A stretch of DNA of 64,000 nt from Tistrella mobilis KA081020-065 (GCF_000264455.2 NC_017956.1:310001-374000); one strand, 5' to 3'. Positions 37,716-46,840 are shown, counted from the first letter of the stretch. Made by a program: numbers and translations. The notes: a model not told the origin generated them from the sequence alone.

Positions 37716-38588
37716 ATGGATACCGCCTATTATCTCAACCTGGCCTTCAACGGCCTGGTCGAGGGCTCGATCTATGCCCTCGGCGCGCTTGCGATCACGC
37801 TGGTTTTCGGCATCGCCCGCTTTCCCAACGCCTCCACCGGCGACCTGATGACGGTCGGCGCCTTCGGCGGCCTTGCCGGCACGCTGGCCGGCGGCGGGCT
37901 TCTGGGGGCGGCGATCGCCGGGGTCGGCGTCTCGGCTGCGGTGGCGCTCGCCTTCCATTTCCTGCTGTTCCGCAATCTGGCCCGGCGCTCGGCGGTGGCC
38001 TCGATGATCGCGTCGATCGGTCTCGCCTTCTTCCTGCGCTCGGCGCTTTCCTTCATCTTCGGCCATGATCAGCGGGTCTACGACCTGCCGCTGACCCGTG
38101 CGGTCCTGTTCGGGCCGATCCGGGTGCAGCCGACAGATCTGCAGGTGATGGGGGCGGCAGCTGCCGCACTGGCGGTGACTTTCGCCGTGCTGCACCTGAC
38201 CCCGATCGGCCGCAGGATGCGGGCGGTCGCCGACAATCCCGATCTCGCCCGGGCCTCGGGCATCAATGCCGGGCGGGTGATGGCGGTGATGTGGCTGATG
38301 GCGGGCGGGCTGGCCGGGCTCGGCGGCGTTCTGCTGGGCGCCAAGACCGTGGTGACCCCCGAAATGGGCTGGGATCTGCTGCTGCCGGCCTTTGCCGCCA
38401 CCATCCTCGGCACGATCGGCAACCCGATCGGCGCCGTTCTGGGCGGGCTGCTGATCGGCCTGGTGCAGGAGCTGTCCACCCCCTTCGTCGGCTTCACCTA
38501 CAAGATCGGCATGGGGTTCGCGGTGCTGCTGCTGATGCTGATGATCCGGCCGCAGGGGCTGTTCGCCCGCAACGCGCTGGTTCGCTGA
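37716..38588 (+). CDS. Branched-chain amino acid-type ABC transporter permease (LivH-like)
   Basis: This 290-residue permease has about eight membrane helices with the LivH pattern NGLVEGSIYALGALAITLVFGIARFPNASTG at the N-terminus, then GRRMRAVADNPDLARASGINAGRV (the coupling region) and GTIGNPIGAVLGGLLIGLVQEL. The ATG at 37716 starts the hydrophobic N-terminus; an upstream in-frame start would add an arginine-rich stretch. It is 87 bp downstream of the binding-protein gene. Confidence 0.88.
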   Translation: MDTAYYLNLAFNGLVEGSIYALGALAITLVFGIARFPNASTGDLMTVGAFGGLAGTLAGGGLLGAAIAGVGVSAAVALAFHFLLFRNLARRSAVASMIASIGLAFFLRSALSFIFGHDQRVYDLPLTRAVLFGPIRVQPTDLQVMGAAAAALAVTFAVLHLTPIGRRMRAVADNPDLARASGINAGRVMAVMWLMAGGLAGLGGVLLGAKTVVTPEMGWDLLLPAFAATILGTIGNPIGAVLGGLLIGLVQELSTPFVGFTYKIGMGFAVLLLMLMIRPQGLFARNALVR

Positions 38589-38600
38589 GGGAGGCCGCCC

Positions 38601-39506
38601 ATGGAAAGCTATCTGGTCGCGGTCGCGGTGGTCACGGCGATCTACATGCTGATGACTTTCGGCCTGAACCTGCAATACGGCTTCACCGGCCTGATCAATT
38701 TCGGCCTGGTCGGCTTCTTCGCCATCGGCGCCTATACGAGCGCCCTGCTGGTGATGGCGGGCTGGCCCCTGCTGCTGGGCTTCGCTGCGGCGGCCCTGCT
38801 GGCGGCTCTTGCCGCCTGGCCGGTGGCGCTTTTGTCGCTGCGGCTCAGGATCGAGTATTTCGCCATCGTCATGCTCGGTTTTTCCGAGACCGTGCGCCTG
38901 GTGATCACCAACGAGCGTGCGCTGACCGGCGGCGTTCAGGGGATCCCGGGCATTCCATCGGCCGCCCAGGCGCTGGGCGTGGAGGGGGTCGACGGCAATC
39001 TGCTGACCCTGATCCTGCTGGTGGTGGCGGTGATCCTGGTGCTGGCGGTCAACTGGCGGCTGGTCCACAGCCCCTTCGGCCGGATGATCCAGGCGATCCG
39101 CGACGATGAAGAGGCGGTGCGGTCGCTGGGCAAGCATCCGGGCCGGTTCAAGGTCACCGTGTTCATGGTCGGCAGCGCGTTCACCGGCCTCGCCGGCGCC
39201 TTCTACGCCCATTACGTCACCTTCGTGACCCCGGAACAGTTCGTCCCTCTGCTCACCTTTTATGTCTGGGTGGCGATGATCTTCGGCGGTGCGGGCCGGG
39301 TGGGCGGGGCCGCGATCGGCACCGTCGTGCTGATCGGCTTCCTTGAAGGCTCGCGCTTCCTGCGCGATGCCCTGCCGGGTGTCTCCGAAGTCGAGATGGC
39401 GAGCCTCAGGCTGGGGGTGGTCGGCGTTGCGCTGATGCTGCTGATGCGCTTCCGCCCGGACGGCATTCTGGGTGCGCCGTCGGCCGGCACGAAGAAGGGG
39501 GGCTGA
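38601..39506 (+). CDS. Branched-chain amino acid-type ABC transporter permease (LivM-like)
   Basis: This 301-residue second permease has the LivM signature GLNLQYGFTGLINFGLVGFFAIGAYTSALL near residues 20-49, EYFAIVMLGFSETVRLV and a coupling segment SPFGRMIQAIRDDEEAVRSLGKHPGRFKV. GAGGGAGG precedes the ATG. It pairs with the LivH-like subunit to form the channel. Confidence 0.88.
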   Translation: MESYLVAVAVVTAIYMLMTFGLNLQYGFTGLINFGLVGFFAIGAYTSALLVMAGWPLLLGFAAAALLAALAAWPVALLSLRLRIEYFAIVMLGFSETVRLVITNERALTGGVQGIPGIPSAAQALGVEGVDGNLLTLILLVVAVILVLAVNWRLVHSPFGRMIQAIRDDEEAVRSLGKHPGRFKVTVFMVGSAFTGLAGAFYAHYVTFVTPEQFVPLLTFYVWVAMIFGGAGRVGGAAIGTVVLIGFLEGSRFLRDALPGVSEVEMASLRLGVVGVALMLLMRFRPDGILGAPSAGTKKGG

Positions 39507-39510
39507 ACCG

Positions 39511-40320
39511 ATGAGCCATCCTGACACCATCGCCGCCGCCGATCGTCAGCTGGCGGTCGAGGGCGTTTCCAAAAGCTTCGGCGGCGTGCAGGTGCTGACC
39601 GATATCGGCTTCTCGGTGCCAGTCTCGGGGCTTTCGGGGCTGATCGGCCCCAACGGTGCCGGCAAGAGCACGCTGTTCTCGGTCGTCAGCGGTTTTCAGC
39701 CGGGCGATGCCGGCCGGGTCAGCTTCGCCGGCCGCGATCTCAGCCGGATGGGGCCAGTGGAGCGGGTGCGCGCCGGGCTGGGGCGCACCTTCCAGGTGCC
39801 GCGGGTCTTCGGCAGTCTGAGCGTGCGCCAGAACCTGGCGGCCGCTGCCCCGGGGCAGGCGGGGGAGACCCTGGCCGGCGTGTTCTTCCGCGGTGCCCGC
39901 ATTCGCCGCCAGGAAGCGGAAATCGCGGCGCGTGCCGACGGCATTCTGGAATTTCTGAACCTCGCCCGCGTGGCCGACAAGCCGGCGGGCGGCCTGTCGG
40001 GCGGTCAGCGCAAGCTGCTGGAATTGGGCCGCGCCCTGATGGTCCGGCCGAAGATGATCCTGCTTGACGAGCCTTTCGCCGGGGTGAACCCCGTGCTGAT
40101 CGAAGAGATCGCCGACCGGATCCGTGCGATCCGCGAGACCGGGGTCGACGGCAGCGGCGGCATCGGCTTCCTGATCGTCGAACACAACCTGCCCTCGCTC
40201 TCGGCCCTGGTCGAGCGGATGATCGTGATCGATCGCGGCCGGCTGCTGGCACAGGGCACGCCCCAGGCGGTGCTTGCCGATGCCCGGGTGCGCGAGGCCT
40301 ATATGGGGGGCGCGGTATGA
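39511..40320 (+). CDS. Branched-chain amino acid-type ABC transporter ATP-binding protein (LivG-like)
   Basis: This 269-residue ATPase has Walker A GPNGAGKST, a LivG-type Q-loop region (GLGRTFQVPRVFGSLSVRQNL), signature LSGGQRKLLELGRALM, Walker B ILLDEPFAGVNP and the H-loop EHNL. It starts 4 bp after the LivM-like stop, and its own stop overlaps the next start by four bases. Confidence 0.9.
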   Translation: MSHPDTIAAADRQLAVEGVSKSFGGVQVLTDIGFSVPVSGLSGLIGPNGAGKSTLFSVVSGFQPGDAGRVSFAGRDLSRMGPVERVRAGLGRTFQVPRVFGSLSVRQNLAAAAPGQAGETLAGVFFRGARIRRQEAEIAARADGILEFLNLARVADKPAGGLSGGQRKLLELGRALMVRPKMILLDEPFAGVNPVLIEEIADRIRAIRETGVDGSGGIGFLIVEHNLPSLSALVERMIVIDRGRLLAQGTPQAVLADARVREAYMGGAV

Positions 40321-41021
40321 CCCGGCTGCTGACCGTCTCGGATCTTGCCGCGGGCTATGGCGAGGTCGACATCGTCTCGGGCATCTCGCTCCATGTCGAT
40401 GCGCTGGAGATCGTGACCATCGCCGGCACCAACGGCTCGGGCAAATCGACCCTGGTCAAGGCGCTGATGGGGTTGCTCACCCGGGTGCGCGGCGAGATGC
40501 GCCTGGGCGATACCCCGCTGCTGGGCGTGCCGGCCGAAAAGCGTATCGGCATGGGCGTGGTCTACGTGCCCCAGGTCGAGAATGTCTTCCCGACCCTGAC
40601 TGTCACCGAGAATCTCCAGGTGGTGGAGGGCGTCACCGATCGCCGCCACCGGATCGAGGCAATGTTCGACCGTTTCCCCGCCCTGGCTGAACGTCGTCGC
40701 ACCCGCGCCGGCGCGCTGTCGGGCGGCGAGCGTCAGCAGCTGGCCTTCGCCCGGGCCCTGATGCCGGCACCGAAGCTGATGATCCTGGATGAGCCGACGG
40801 CGGCACTGTCGCCTGCCCTGGTCCACGAGGTGCTGGAACTGATCCGCGGCCTGCCGGCGCTGGGGGTCTCGGCCCTGCTGGTCGAACAGCGCGCCCGTCA
40901 GGCGCTGGCGATCAGCGATCGCGGCTACATTCTGGATACCGGGCGGGTGGTGATCCACGACACCGCCGAACGCCTGCTTGCCGATGAACGCATGGCCGAT
41001 CTCTATCTCGGCACCCATTGA
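40317..41021 (+). CDS. Branched-chain amino acid-type ABC transporter ATP-binding protein (LivF-like)
   Basis: This 234-residue ATPase has the LivF N-terminus LLTVSDLAAGYGEVDIVSGISLHV, Walker A GTNGSGKST, the Q-loop GVVYVPQVENVFPTLTVTENL, signature LSGGERQQLAFARALM and Walker B MILDEPTAALSP. The start ATG overlaps the LivG-like TGA (ATGA), so translation is coupled. It completes a five-component importer. Confidence 0.9.
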   Translation: MTRLLTVSDLAAGYGEVDIVSGISLHVDALEIVTIAGTNGSGKSTLVKALMGLLTRVRGEMRLGDTPLLGVPAEKRIGMGVVYVPQVENVFPTLTVTENLQVVEGVTDRRHRIEAMFDRFPALAERRRTRAGALSGGERQQLAFARALMPAPKLMILDEPTAALSPALVHEVLELIRGLPALGVSALLVEQRARQALAISDRGYILDTGRVVIHDTAERLLADERMADLYLGTH

Positions 41022-41034
41022 GGATGATCCATTC

Positions 41035-42294
41035 ATGACCTCCGCTTCCAAGGCCGCGCCCCAGGGGGCCGGCACCGTCTTCCGCAATGCCCGGGTGCTG
41101 GATGTCGTCGCCGGCCGCTATCTCGACGGCCAGTCGGTCTGGGTCGAGGGCGGGGTGATACGCGCCATAGCCCCCGACGCCGACCGCATGGCCGGTGCCG
41201 ATGCCGAGGTGATCGATCTCGGCGGCAAGGTGCTGATGCCGGGCCTGTGCGACGCCCATGTCCATGTCACGGCGATCACGCCCAACTTCGCCGAACTCGG
41301 TCGGATGTCGCCCTTCTACGTCACGGTCCACACCGCCGACGTGCTGAAGGGCATGCTGGAGCGCGGCTTTACCACCGTGCGCGATGCCGGTGGCGCCGAT
41401 TGGGGGCTGGCCAAGGCGGTCGCGGAAGGCGCGCTGCCCGGTCCGCGGCTGCTCTATTGCGGCAAGGCGCTCTCGCAGACCGGCGGTCATGCCGACATGC
41501 GCGGGCCCGGCCAGCAGGAACTGGGCGAGTGTTTCTGCTGTGCTGGGCTCGGCCGGGTCTGCGACGGCGTGCCCGAGATGCGCCGGGCCTGCCGTGATCT
41601 GATCCGCACCGGCGCCACCCATATCAAGCTGATGGTCTCGGGCGGTGTCGCCTCGCCGACCGACCGGATCGACAGCACCCAGTTCGCGATGGAAGAACTC
41701 TACGCGGCGGTGGAAGAGGCCGAGGCCGCCAACATTCCGGTCATGGGCCATGCCTATACCGCCCGCGCGATCAACCGGGCGCTGGAGGCGGGCATCACCT
41801 CGATCGAGCACGGCAATCTGCTCGACGAAAGCTCGGTGCGGCTGTTCGTCGAAAAGGGCCGCTGGCTGGTGCCGACGCTTGCGACCTATTCGGCCCTGGC
41901 CGAAGAGGGGCTGGCGGCGGGCATGCCGGCCGATCTGCACCGCAAGGTCTATGACGTGCTGGATGCCGGCCGCGAGGCGCTGCGCCTGGCCCATGCAGGT
42001 GGTGTGAAGATCGCTTTCGGCACCGACCTGCTCGGCATCATGCATCGCCGCCAGCTGACCGAATTCGCCCTGCGGGCCCAGGTCCAGGCGCCGATCGACG
42101 TGATCCGCTCGGCCACCACCGTCGCGGCCGATCTGTTCCGCATGGGCGATCGCATCGGACGGGTCGAACCGGGCCTGCTCGCCGACCTGATCGTCGTCGA
42201 TGGCGATGTCCTTCACGACGTCGCACCCTGGTCGCGACCGGATGAGACCATCCGGCTGGTGATGAAGGAAGGCCGGGTGCTGGTGGCGCGGTGA
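41035..42294 (+). CDS. Metal-dependent amidohydrolase (COG1228-like)
   Basis: This 419-residue enzyme belongs to the amidohydrolase superfamily, imidazolonepropionase/Xaa-Pro-dipeptidase-like branch. Metal ligands are visible in LCDAHVHVT (about residue 75), the lysine-bearing HIKLMVSGGV, HAYTARAINRALEAGITSIEHGN and the late Asp in KIAFGTDLLG. It begins 13 bp after the LivF-like gene with GAGGA upstream, so it is the last gene of the importer operon. It most likely hydrolyses the imported compound, perhaps an N-acylated or cyclic amide; the substrate is unknown. No signal peptide is seen, so it acts in the cytoplasm. Confidence 0.85.
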   Translation: MTSASKAAPQGAGTVFRNARVLDVVAGRYLDGQSVWVEGGVIRAIAPDADRMAGADAEVIDLGGKVLMPGLCDAHVHVTAITPNFAELGRMSPFYVTVHTADVLKGMLERGFTTVRDAGGADWGLAKAVAEGALPGPRLLYCGKALSQTGGHADMRGPGQQELGECFCCAGLGRVCDGVPEMRRACRDLIRTGATHIKLMVSGGVASPTDRIDSTQFAMEELYAAVEEAEAANIPVMGHAYTARAINRALEAGITSIEHGNLLDESSVRLFVEKGRWLVPTLATYSALAEEGLAAGMPADLHRKVYDVLDAGREALRLAHAGGVKIAFGTDLLGIMHRRQLTEFALRAQVQAPIDVIRSATTVAADLFRMGDRIGRVEPGLLADLIVVDGDVLHDVAPWSRPDETIRLVMKEGRVLVAR

Positions 42295-42300
42295 GCAGGG

Positions 42301-42624
42301 TCAGCCGGGGCTGATATCTCCCAGTCCCTGCAGGCGCAAAGGCGGCTGATCGGGCAGGCGGACGGTCAGCTCCAGTTCGCCCCCGATTGCTTCGATATAG
42401 TTGCGAAGGGTCGAGAGGTACATGTCTGCCTGCCTCTCGATCCGCGAGACCGATGGCTGGCGGATGTGAAGGGCCGCCGCGACATCCGCCTGGGCTTTGC
42501 CCGCGATCTGACGGAGGGCGCGGAGGCTCTCGACCTCGCCCTTCATCTCCTGAAAACCGGCATCAACCTTTGCCTGATCCTCTGGAGGGAGTGCGGCCAT
42601 CATGTCTTCAAGGGTGCGTGCCAT
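42301..42624 (-). CDS. XRE-family antitoxin (HigA-type)
   Basis: This 107-residue DNA-binding antitoxin has an N-terminal dimerisation segment (ARTLEDMMAALPPEDQAKVDAG) and an HTH_XRE domain at about residues 35-90 (AGKAQADVAAALHIRQPSVSRIERQADMYLSTLRNYIEAIGGELEL). That layout, with the domain late and a short basic tail, is typical of antitoxins paired with Gp49-like toxins. The start is placed at 42624, 4 bp after the toxin stop. It would neutralise the toxin and repress the pair. Confidence 0.88.
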   Translation of the reverse strand: MARTLEDMMAALPPEDQAKVDAGFQEMKGEVESLRALRQIAGKAQADVAAALHIRQPSVSRIERQADMYLSTLRNYIEAIGGELELTVRLPDQPPLRLQGLGDISPG

Positions 42625-42628
42625 GGCA

Positions 42629-42988
42629 TCATTCCTGAAGTGATGTTCGTGCAAGGTGATCGGTGAAACGTGCATCGGCGATGGTGATGAGGCGGGTGTA
42701 AAAACGTTTCTGGCTCTTTCCGGCCTTGTTGCCGGCAATCAGCAAGACAGCCTGTCGTCGGGGATCGAAGGCAAAGGCGATACGCCATGCGCCATCAGTC
42801 GATCTCAGGCGTAACTCCTTCATATTGGGGAAGGCCGATCCCCGGAGCGTATCGACATAGGGGCGTCCCAGGCCCGGTCCGTATTCCGACAGCAGTCGTG
42901 CTCCCGACAGTATTGCCAGCCGCAGGTCGTGCGGCAGCATCTCGTATTCTTCCACGAAGTCGTCATCGAAGATCACCTGCCACGGCAT
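42629..42988 (-). CDS. RelE/HigB-type toxin (Gp49-like family)
   Basis: This 119-residue protein has the Gp49-like/RelE-fold signature: WQVIFDDDFVEEYEMLPHDLRLAIL, GPGLGRPYVDTLRGSAFPNMKELRL, DGAWRIAFAFDPRRQAVLLIAG and KAGKSQKRFYTRLI, then ADARFTDHL. Members are ribosome-dependent mRNA interferases; the catalytic residues are in the basic C-terminal half. The ATG at 42988 starts the full-length domain but lies only 3 bp below a perfect TATAAT, so the message is predicted to have almost no 5' leader. The toxin precedes the antitoxin gene, the HigBA order. Confidence 0.88.
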   Translation of the reverse strand: MPWQVIFDDDFVEEYEMLPHDLRLAILSGARLLSEYGPGLGRPYVDTLRGSAFPNMKELRLRSTDGAWRIAFAFDPRRQAVLLIAGNKAGKSQKRFYTRLITIADARFTDHLARTSLQE

Positions 42989-42991
42989 GAA

Positions 42992-43018
42992 ATTATAGCC
43001 TCCAGGCTATGTTTTCAA
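42992..43018 (-). promoter_or_regulatory. Toxin-antitoxin promoter with overlapping palindromic operator
   Basis: On the minus strand TTGAAA (43013-43018) and the perfect TATAAT (42992-42997) are 15 bp apart, shorter than the usual 17. A perfect palindrome ATAGCCT-CC-AGGCTAT (42995-43010) covers the -10 and spacer, where a bound antitoxin would block RNA polymerase. Two more palindromes, CATGCC-TTCC-GGCATG (43037-43052) and TCATGCATGA (43053-43062), lie upstream. Confidence 0.75.
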
Positions 43019-43124
43019 GATGCACAGGCTTGGCATCATGCCTTCCGGCATGTCATGCATGAAGATGCTTAAGTAGAAGCTCCGTCCGAATTTCTCTTGT
43101 GAATTGAGGGCGCTCGGACAGGTT

Positions 43125-43165
43125 GAAAGACAAAGGGCGGGCCTCCGTGGAGGCCCGCCCTTCCG
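43125..43165 (-). terminator. Intrinsic terminator of cobS-cobT
   Basis: A perfect 14-bp inverted repeat (AAGGGCGGGCCTCC with its complement, 2 bp apart) lies 26 bp after the cobT stop and is followed on the minus strand by TTTGTCTTTC. Confidence 0.8.
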
Positions 43166-43187
43166 TCTTCGTGCCGGTGACGGCCGG

Positions 43188-45068
43188 TCAGTGTCTGAGG
43201 CGGGTGGGGCGGCCGCCGCGGCCGCCCTGGTCTTCGTCGAAGAGTTCGGCCAGCTGGTTCATCACCGTGCCGCCCAGCTGTTCGGCATCGACGATGGTGA
43301 CGGCGCGCTTGTAGTAGCGGGTGACGTCATGGCCGATACCGATCGCGACCAGATCGACCGGCGACCGGCTCTCGATCCACTCGATCACCTGGCGCAGATG
43401 GCGGTCCAGATAGTTCGAGCTGTTGACCGACAGCGTGCTGTCGTCCACCGGTGCGCCGTCGGAGATCACCATCAGGATCCGGCGGTTCTCGGGCCGCGCC
43501 AGCAGGCGGTTATGGGCCCAGAGGATCGCCTCGCCGTCGATATTCTCCTTGAGCAGGCCTTCGCGCAGCATCAGGCCCAGATTCTTCCGCGCCCGCCGCC
43601 ACGGCCAGTCGGCCGATTTGTAGACGATGTGGCGCAGATCGTTGAGCCGGCCCGGCGTCTGCGGCTTGCCGCCGTCGAGCCACTTCTTGCGCGACTGGCC
43701 GCCCTTCCAGTCCCGGGTGGTGAAGCCCAGGATTTCGACCTTCACGCCGCAGCGCTCCAGCGTGCGGGCAAGGATGTCGGCGCTCATCGCCGCCACCGAG
43801 ATCGGCCGGCCACGCATGGAGCCGGAATTGTCGATCAGCAGCGTGACCACGGTGTCGCGGAAGTCGGTGTCGCGCTCGCGCTTATAGGTCTGGCTGTAGA
43901 GCGGCTGGACCACGACGCGGGCCAGTTTGGAGCTGTCGAGCAGGCCTTCGTCGAGGTCGAACTCCCAGCCGCGCGACTGCTTGGCCAGCAGGCGGCGCTG
44001 CAGGCGGTTGGCAAGCTTGGTGATCACGCCGTGCAGATGGGTCATCTGTTGGTCGAGCAGGCCGCGCAGGCGGTTCAGCTCGTCTTCGGTCGCAAGCTCG
44101 CTTGCCTCCACCACCTCGTCGAATTCGGTGGTGTAGGGGTGGTAGACGTCGGTGGCCGGTTCGTTTTCGTTGGAGCCGGGCGGCATCCAGGGGCGGACCC
44201 GGGACGAGCTGTCCTCGCCGCCGGCGCCGCTTTCGGAATCGGGATCGCTGGCCGCCATGTCGGCATCGGCCTCGCCGTCGCCGGTCTCGGGCGCCCCTTC
44301 GCTCGACTGGCCGCTGTCGTCGCCGTCCTGCGACTGCTCGCCGCCTTCGCCGTCGGGCTGTTCCTGGGCCTCCGCCTCGGCCTGATCATCGGCTTCGTCG
44401 GGCTCGCGATCCTCGTCGAGTTCGCCTTCGGTTTCGGCCTCGATGTCGAGGTCGGACAACAGGTCGCGCACGCCTTCGGAAAAGCGCTTCTGGTCGGCCA
44501 TGATCTCGGGCAGGCGGGCGAGATCTTCGCCGGCCTTGCTCTCGATCATCGGGCGCCAGTGCTCGACCAGGTCTCGGGCGATCTCGGGCGTCGGCACACC
44601 GGTCAGGCGCTCGCGCAGCAGCAGCAAGGCCGCTTCGCAAAGCGATTCGGGGCTGCCGTCGACCGCCAGACGCTGCGGCTGCTCGCGAAGCTGGTCTTCC
44701 TGGAGCCGGGCCAGATTGCCGCGTACGCCGGTCATGTTCCGCCCGCCCAGGGCTTCGATGCGCAGCTGCTCGCAGCTCTCATAGAGCCGGCGGGACAGCT
44801 CGCCCTGGGGCTGGCGGGCCATGTGGATGCGGGCGTCATGATGGCGCACGCGCAGCGAGATCTGGTCCGCCTCGCCGCGGATGCGGGCCACCTGCTGTTC
44901 CGGCAGGTTGCGCATCGGCGCGCGCAGGTTCACCCGGTCGCCGCGCAGCCGCGGCGGTTCGAAGGTGAAAGCGACTTCGAGCTGAGGCGTGCCCGCCATC
45001 GCCTTCACGGTGCTGGTCAGGGCACGTTTGAACTGCTCGACGGATTGCGGGTCGTTGCGCTTGCGCAT
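43188..45068 (-). CDS. cobT: Cobaltochelatase subunit CobT
   Basis: CobT is one AAA+-associated subunit of the aerobic cobaltochelatase that inserts cobalt into hydrogenobyrinic acid a,c-diamide. The 626-residue protein has the CobT N-terminal region (to about residue 200), a long acidic segment rich in D/E/G/Q/S (about 200-285), and a C-terminal von Willebrand A domain with the MIDAS motif [11 protein letters not shown] near 412, then [19 protein letters not shown]. Length matches the ~630-residue norm. It begins 5 bp downstream of cobS. The large subunit CobN is not in the window. Confidence 0.96.
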   Translation of the reverse strand: MRKRNDPQSVEQFKRALTSTVKAMAGTPQLEVAFTFEPPRLRGDRVNLRAPMRNLPEQQVARIRGEADQISLRVRHHDARIHMARQPQGELSRRLYESCEQLRIEALGGRNMTGVRGNLARLQEDQLREQPQRLAVDGSPESLCEAALLLLRERLTGVPTPEIARDLVEHWRPMIESKAGEDLARLPEIMADQKRFSEGVRDLLSDLDIEAETEGELDEDREPDEADDQAEAEAQEQPDGEGGEQSQDGDDSGQSSEGAPETGDGEADADMAASDPDSESGAGGEDSSSRVRPWMPPGSNENEPATDVYHPYTTEFDEVVEASELATEDELNRLRGLLDQQMTHLHGVITKLANRLQRRLLAKQSRGWEFDLDEGLLDSSKLARVVVQPLYSQTYKRERDTDFRDTVVTLLIDNSGSMRGRPISVAAMSADILARTLERCGVKVEILGFTTRDWKGGQSRKKWLDGGKPQTPGRLNDLRHIVYKSADWPWRRARKNLGLMLREGLLKENIDGEAILWAHNRLLARPENRRILMVISDGAPVDDSTLSVNSSNYLDRHLRQVIEWIESRSPVDLVAIGIGHDVTRYYKRAVTIVDAEQLGGTVMNQLAELFDEDQGGRGGRPTRLRH

Positions 45069-45073
45069 GTCCC

Positions 45074-46063
45074 TCAACCCATGTGGCGGATGCCGGGGAC
45101 GTGCAGCTCGGTGCCGAAGCAGCGCTGATAGTATTCGGCGATCAGCGGGCGCTCCACCTCGTCGCACTTGTTGAGGAAGGTGAAGCGGAAGGCGAGCTGC
45201 AGATCCTTGAAGATCCGGTAGTTCTCAGCCCAGGTCAGCACCGTGCGCGGCGACATGACGGTCGAGATGTCGCCGTTGATGAAGGCGCTGCGGGTGAGGT
45301 CGGCCAGGGCGACCATTGACCGCACGGTCTTGTGGCCGTCGGCATTGTCGAATTCCGGCAGCTTCGACAGAACGATCGCGCTCTCTTCGTCCGGCGCCAG
45401 ATAGTTCAGCGTGACCACCACGTTCCAGCGGTCCATCTGACCCTGGTTGATCTGCTGGGTGCCGTGATAGAGGCCGGTCGTGTCGCCGAGGCCCACCGTG
45501 TTGGCGGTGGCGAAGATCCGGAAATAGGGATGCGGGCGGATGACCTTGTTCTGTTCGACCAGGGTCAGCTTGCCCTCGTTCTCCAGAATGCGCTGGATCA
45601 CGAACATCACGTCGGCGCGGCCTGCATCATATTCGTCGAAGACCAGGGCGGTCGGGCGCTGCAGGCAGAAGGGCAGGATGCCTTCCTTGTATTCGGTCAC
45701 CTGCTTACCGTCGCGCAGCACGATGGCATCCTTGCCGATCAGGTCGATACGGCTGATGTGGCTGTCCAGGTTGACGCGCACGCAGGGCCAGTTCAGCCGG
45801 GCAGCCACCTGCTCGATATGGGTCGACTTGCCGGTGCCGTGATAGCCCTGGATCATCACGCGGCGGTTAAAGGCGAAACCGGCGAGAATCGCGAGGGTGA
45901 CGTCCGGCTGAAAGCGGTAGGTCTGGTCCAGATCGGGCACATGCTCGCTGCGGTCGCTGAATGCCGGCACCTCCATGTCGCTGTCGATGCCGAAGACCTG
46001 TCGCACAGACACCTTGATATCCGGCGTGTTCGGGGTCGGGGCGGCCAGGGTCTCGGAAGCCAT
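45074..46063 (-). CDS. cobS: Cobaltochelatase subunit CobS
   Basis: CobS is the AAA+ ATPase partner of CobT. The 329-residue protein has the CobS N-terminus ([20 protein letters not shown]), Walker [10 protein letters not shown] (about 73-81), Walker [11 protein letters not shown] and sensor [27 protein letters not shown]. The start at ATG 46063 is preferred over an in-frame ATG six codons upstream because the MASETL start fits homologues and follows GGAGATC. It lies 165 bp downstream of the DnaJ-like gene and is coupled to cobT. Confidence 0.96.
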   Translation of the reverse strand: MASETLAAPTPNTPDIKVSVRQVFGIDSDMEVPAFSDRSEHVPDLDQTYRFQPDVTLAILAGFAFNRRVMIQGYHGTGKSTHIEQVAARLNWPCVRVNLDSHISRIDLIGKDAIVLRDGKQVTEYKEGILPFCLQRPTALVFDEYDAGRADVMFVIQRILENEGKLTLVEQNKVIRPHPYFRIFATANTVGLGDTTGLYHGTQQINQGQMDRWNVVVTLNYLAPDEESAIVLSKLPEFDNADGHKTVRSMVALADLTRSAFINGDISTVMSPRTVLTWAENYRIFKDLQLAFRFTFLNKCDEVERPLIAEYYQRCFGTELHVPGIRHMG

Positions 46064-46228
46064 GATGAAGAAGATCTCCACTGGGGAAGGCGGGGACGAA
46101 ACGGATGGACATCGCGGCCGGCCCCCGCACGGGGAGGTGCGGGTGAAGGCCGCGGCCGACAGGGCCGTCGGCGGGCAACTCCTGATCTCGGCACGCGTAT
46201 CCCCATCCGGTCGGGGAACGGCACCGGT

Positions 46229-46840
46229 TCAGGTCCAGTCTGACGCGCGGTGCATCAAAAAGGAATAGGCCTGGTTCACCGATTTCATGCGTTCCTCCGA
46301 CGCGGCGTCGCCGCCGGTGACGTCGGGGTGCAGCCGTTTGGCGAGTTTCTTGTAGTGGTCCTTGATCTGCGGCAGATCGCGGGTCGGGTCGATGCCCAGG
46401 GTCTTGAAGGCCTGGCGCTCGTCGGGGGTGAAGCGGGCCTCGGCGGCGGCGCGTACCCGCTCGGCCGCGCGGCCTGCGGCGCCGAACATGCCGAAGGGGT
46501 CACTGGTCCGGCCTTCGCGGAACATCTGAGCCGCGGCACGGGCAACCTCGTCGGCCTGGTCGCGATCGGCGCTGGCGAAGGGCCAGGAGGGGCGGTGCCA
46601 GGTCATGTCGTCATGCAGGTGACGGTCGATCTCGGCCGAACTCAGCCCCTTGAAGTAGTCCCAGCCCTTGTTATAGGCGCGGACATGCTCCAGGCAGAAA
46701 AAATAGTAGTCCCGCAGACGGTCGCGCGATTTGGGCGCGCGGAACGCACCTTCCTCTCCGCAGCCCTCGCAGTCGCAGAGCCGGGTTCCGTCGGGAGCGT
46801 AGGCGGCGGTGCGCCGGATGCTGAAGAGGTCGATCGCCAT
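46229..46840 (-). CDS. DnaJ-domain protein with C-terminal J domain
   Basis: This 203-residue protein has a J domain at its C-terminus (about residues 140-200: RQAFKTLGIDPTRDLPQIKDHYKKLAKRLHPDVTGG, with the essential HPD). The N-terminus holds an unrelated region with CDCEGCGEEGAFRAPKSRDRLRDYYFFCLEHVRAYN, including three cysteines near residues 23-28 and one at 50 that could bind a metal. This architecture is conserved in alphaproteobacteria next to bolA and cobS. It should stimulate an Hsp70; a client is unknown. Start 46840 matches homologues. Confidence 0.9.
   Translation of the reverse strand: MAIDLFSIRRTAAYAPDGTRLCDCEGCGEEGAFRAPKSRDRLRDYYFFCLEHVRAYNKGWDYFKGLSSAEIDRHLHDDMTWHRPSWPFASADRDQADEVARAAAQMFREGRTSDPFGMFGAAGRAAERVRAAAEARFTPDERQAFKTLGIDPTRDLPQIKDHYKKLAKRLHPDVTGGDAASEERMKSVNQAYSFLMHRASDWT

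Noticed and set aside
36630-39530. 966-residue open frame antisense to the branched-chain importer genes
   Set aside because: It is histidine/glutamine/arginine-rich with no recognisable domain and mirrors clear plus-strand genes. Long antisense frames are common in GC-rich DNA.
46064-46228. Cobalamin riboswitch upstream of cobS
   Set aside because: No B12-box-like sequence or matching structure is visible; the gap is only 165 bp.
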